From contig JAFEDG010000151.1 in NCBI GenBank assembly GCA_018241745.1, forward strand, positions 1-59,981: a stretch of DNA of 59,981 bases. The letters are read 5' to 3'. The DNA is from Pseudomonadota bacterium. Lineage in GTDB: Bacteria > Pseudomonadota > Gammaproteobacteria > Burkholderiales > Casimicrobiaceae. Below are positions 58,715-59,981 of this stretch, piece after piece; position 1 is the stretch's first letter; each line of letters starts with the position of its first letter. Both the position numbers and the translations under genes were made by a program. The notes under the pieces were generated by a model. It had not been told where the DNA came from and made no database searches. It saw only the letters and a program-made list of their open reading frames with translations.

Positions 58715-59981
58715 CTAGCCGCGGGCCAGCGCCGGGCCTTGCGCGAAATAGCGCTTGATCCCCTCGTGCATCGACTGCGCGAAGCGCTTCTGCTGGCGCT
58801 CGTCACGGAGCCGCCGTTCCTCGTCCGGGTTGGAGATGAATGCGGTCTCGACCAGGATCGACGGGATGTCGGGCGCCTTCAACACCGCGAAGCCCGCCTG
58901 CTCGACGGCGCCCTTGTGCAGCGCGTTGATCTCCGACAGCTCGTTCAGCATGTAGCGGCCGGCTTTCATGCTGTCGTTGATCTGCGCCGCCTGCGACAGG
59001 TCGAGCAGCGTGCGCGCCACGAGCGGGTCCGCGACGTCGAGGTTGACGCCGCCGATCAGGTCGGCCGCGTTCTCCTTCTGCGCGAGCCAGCGCGCAGCTG
59101 CAGACGTCGCACCGTGCTCGGACAGCGCGAACACCGACGAGCCGCGTGCCGTCGGCGTCGTGAACGCGTCGGCGTGGACCGAGATGAACAGGTCCGCCTG
59201 CACGCGCCGCGCCTTCTGCACCCGTTGCGCGAGCGGGACGAAGAAGTCGTCGTCGCGCGTCAGCATCGCGCGCATGTCGGGCTCGGCATCGACCAGCGCC
59301 TTGAGTCGCCGGCCGATCGCGAGCACGACGTCCTTCTCGCGCGTGCCCCGGCGCCCGATCGCACCGGGGTCTTCGCCGCCGTGGCCGGGGTCGATCGCGA
59401 TCGTCAGCTTGCGCGGCGGTGCGGCGGACCGCGCCGCCGCGGTCTTCGTGCGTGCGGGCGCGGGCTCGCTGCGCGCCGGCGCTGCCGGCGCGGGCTTCGC
59501 GTCGTTGCGCGCAACGACCGTCGGCGCGTCCGCGGGCGCCGCCATCGCTGCGGAAGCGCGCTGCTTGCGCTCCTCGCTGGCCAGCAACGCCATCATCGGG
59601 TCGAGCGGCGTGGCCGGATACAGGTCGAGCACCAGTCGGTAGCCATACTCGGCGACGGGCGCGAGCGCGAACAGCTGCGGGTTCACGTCACCCTTCAGGT
59701 CGAACACGATCCGCACCTGGCTGGCCGCGGGTTGCCCGATGCGCACGCCGGCAAGGTAGGGATCGTTGCGATCGGCGCGCTTCAGCGTCGCCGCCACCTC
59801 CGCCGGCAGGTCGGCGCCGTCGAGGTCCAGCACGAGCCGGTCCGGGTCGTGCAGCACGAGCATCCGGTGCGCGAGCGGAGCCGACGACTCCAGGATCAGC
59901 CGCGTGTACTCTTCGGCGGGCCACACGCGCGCGGATGCGATGCGCGCCGCCACGGCCCATGCCTGCGGCGCGAGCGACCAC
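58715..59981 (-). CDS. amiC: N-acetylmuramoyl-L-alanine amidase AmiC type, 5' partial
   Basis: The frame runs open through the right edge, ending there in SLAPQAWAVAARIASARVW, typical of the end of a signal peptide and start of the AMIN domain (about 1-115). A Pro/Ala linker leads to the zinc amidase_3 domain: DPGHGGEDPGAIG (zinc His/Glu), SVHADAF and LVETAFISNPDEE (catalytic Glu). It splits septal peptidoglycan to separate daughter cells. The N-terminus and upstream neighbour lie outside the window. Confidence 0.94.
   Translation of the reverse strand, partial: WSLAPQAWAVAARIASARVWPAEEYTRLILESSAPLAHRMLVLHDPDRLVLDLDGADLPAEVAATLKRADRNDPYLAGVRIGQPAASQVRIVFDLKGDVNPQLFALAPVAEYGYRLVLDLYPATPLDPMMALLASEERKQRASAAMAAPADAPTVVARNDAKPAPAAPARSEPAPARTKTAAARSAAPPRKLTIAIDPGHGGEDPGAIGRRGTREKDVVLAIGRRLKALVDAEPDMRAMLTRDDDFFVPLAQRVQKARRVQADLFISVHADAFTTPTARGSSVFALSEHGATSAAARWLAQKENAADLIGGVNLDVADPLVARTLLDLSQAAQINDSMKAGRYMLNELSEINALHKGAVEQAGFAVLKAPDIPSILVETAFISNPDEERRLRDERQQKRFAQSMHEGIKRYFAQGPALARG

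Overview
The window is GC-rich chromosomal DNA with tightly packed operons and no tRNA, rRNA, CRISPR array or insertion sequence that I could see. Gene content points to a betaproteobacterium, probably Burkholderiales or a close neighbour: the ilvB-ilvH-ilvC-psd-pssA-leuA order, an ECF sigma factor followed by DUF3619, DUF3106 and RDD genes, the betaproteobacterial proteasome homologue (BPH), GTP-dependent PEP carboxykinase and an exosortase H pair. The genus cannot be set from the sequence alone.

Layout. 1-3.9 kb: end of a transglutaminase-like gene, pckG and a PfkB sugar kinase. 3.9-8.3 kb: an origin-proximal block (parS, mnmG, rsmG, parA, parB). 8.4-10.5 kb: a peroxiredoxin and a BNR propeller paired with a MoaD/ThiS-like protein. 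10.6-15.1 kb: atpI-B-E-F-H followed by an atpA frame that changes in mid-gene into the C-terminal part of yajQ; atpG, atpD and atpC do not follow. 15.2-20 kb: a UDP-galactopyranose-mutase-like enzyme, an unknown protein, a RutE-like reductase and a CPA2 antiporter. 20-29.3 kb: aceB, leuA, two long inverted repeats, pssA, psd, ilvC, ilvH and ilvB. 29.5-31.8 kb: a short repeat cluster and the ECF sigma operon. 31.8-34.9 kb: an EamA transporter, ppa, a DUF3047 protein and a GntR regulator. 34.9-42.2 kb: a six-gene operon on the minus strand (see below). 42.5-50 kb: a GIN-domain protein, a conserved unknown, proS, a lytic transglycosylase, gluQ, BPH, hslO and hslR. 50-60 kb: a MerR regulator that has lost its B12 ligands, a structured leader ending in a terminator at the next start codon, an acyl-CoA synthetase, an ACT protein, a SEC-C/TPR/glycosyltransferase/sulfotransferase fusion, xrtH with its partner gene, and the start-truncated amiC.

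The most notable metabolic system is the minus-strand operon hcmB-hcl-meaB-hcmA-hacl-(tandem gamma-carbonic-anhydrase-like). The mutase has the Ile/Asp pair of 2-hydroxyisobutyryl-CoA mutase, and the thiamine enzyme resembles the 2-hydroxyacyl-CoA lyase of Actinomycetospora. Both known fates of 2-hydroxyisobutyryl-CoA (isomerisation to 3-hydroxybutyryl-CoA, or cleavage to acetone and formyl-CoA) would then sit in one operon.

The most notable structural anomaly is the in-frame AtpA-YajQ chimera, joined at a short stretch (LTLFA) that I believe both families share. It is either a real rearrangement that breaks the ATP synthase operon or a join made during amplification or assembly. Until it is resolved, the linkage of everything right of about 14.79 kb to the par/atp block is uncertain.
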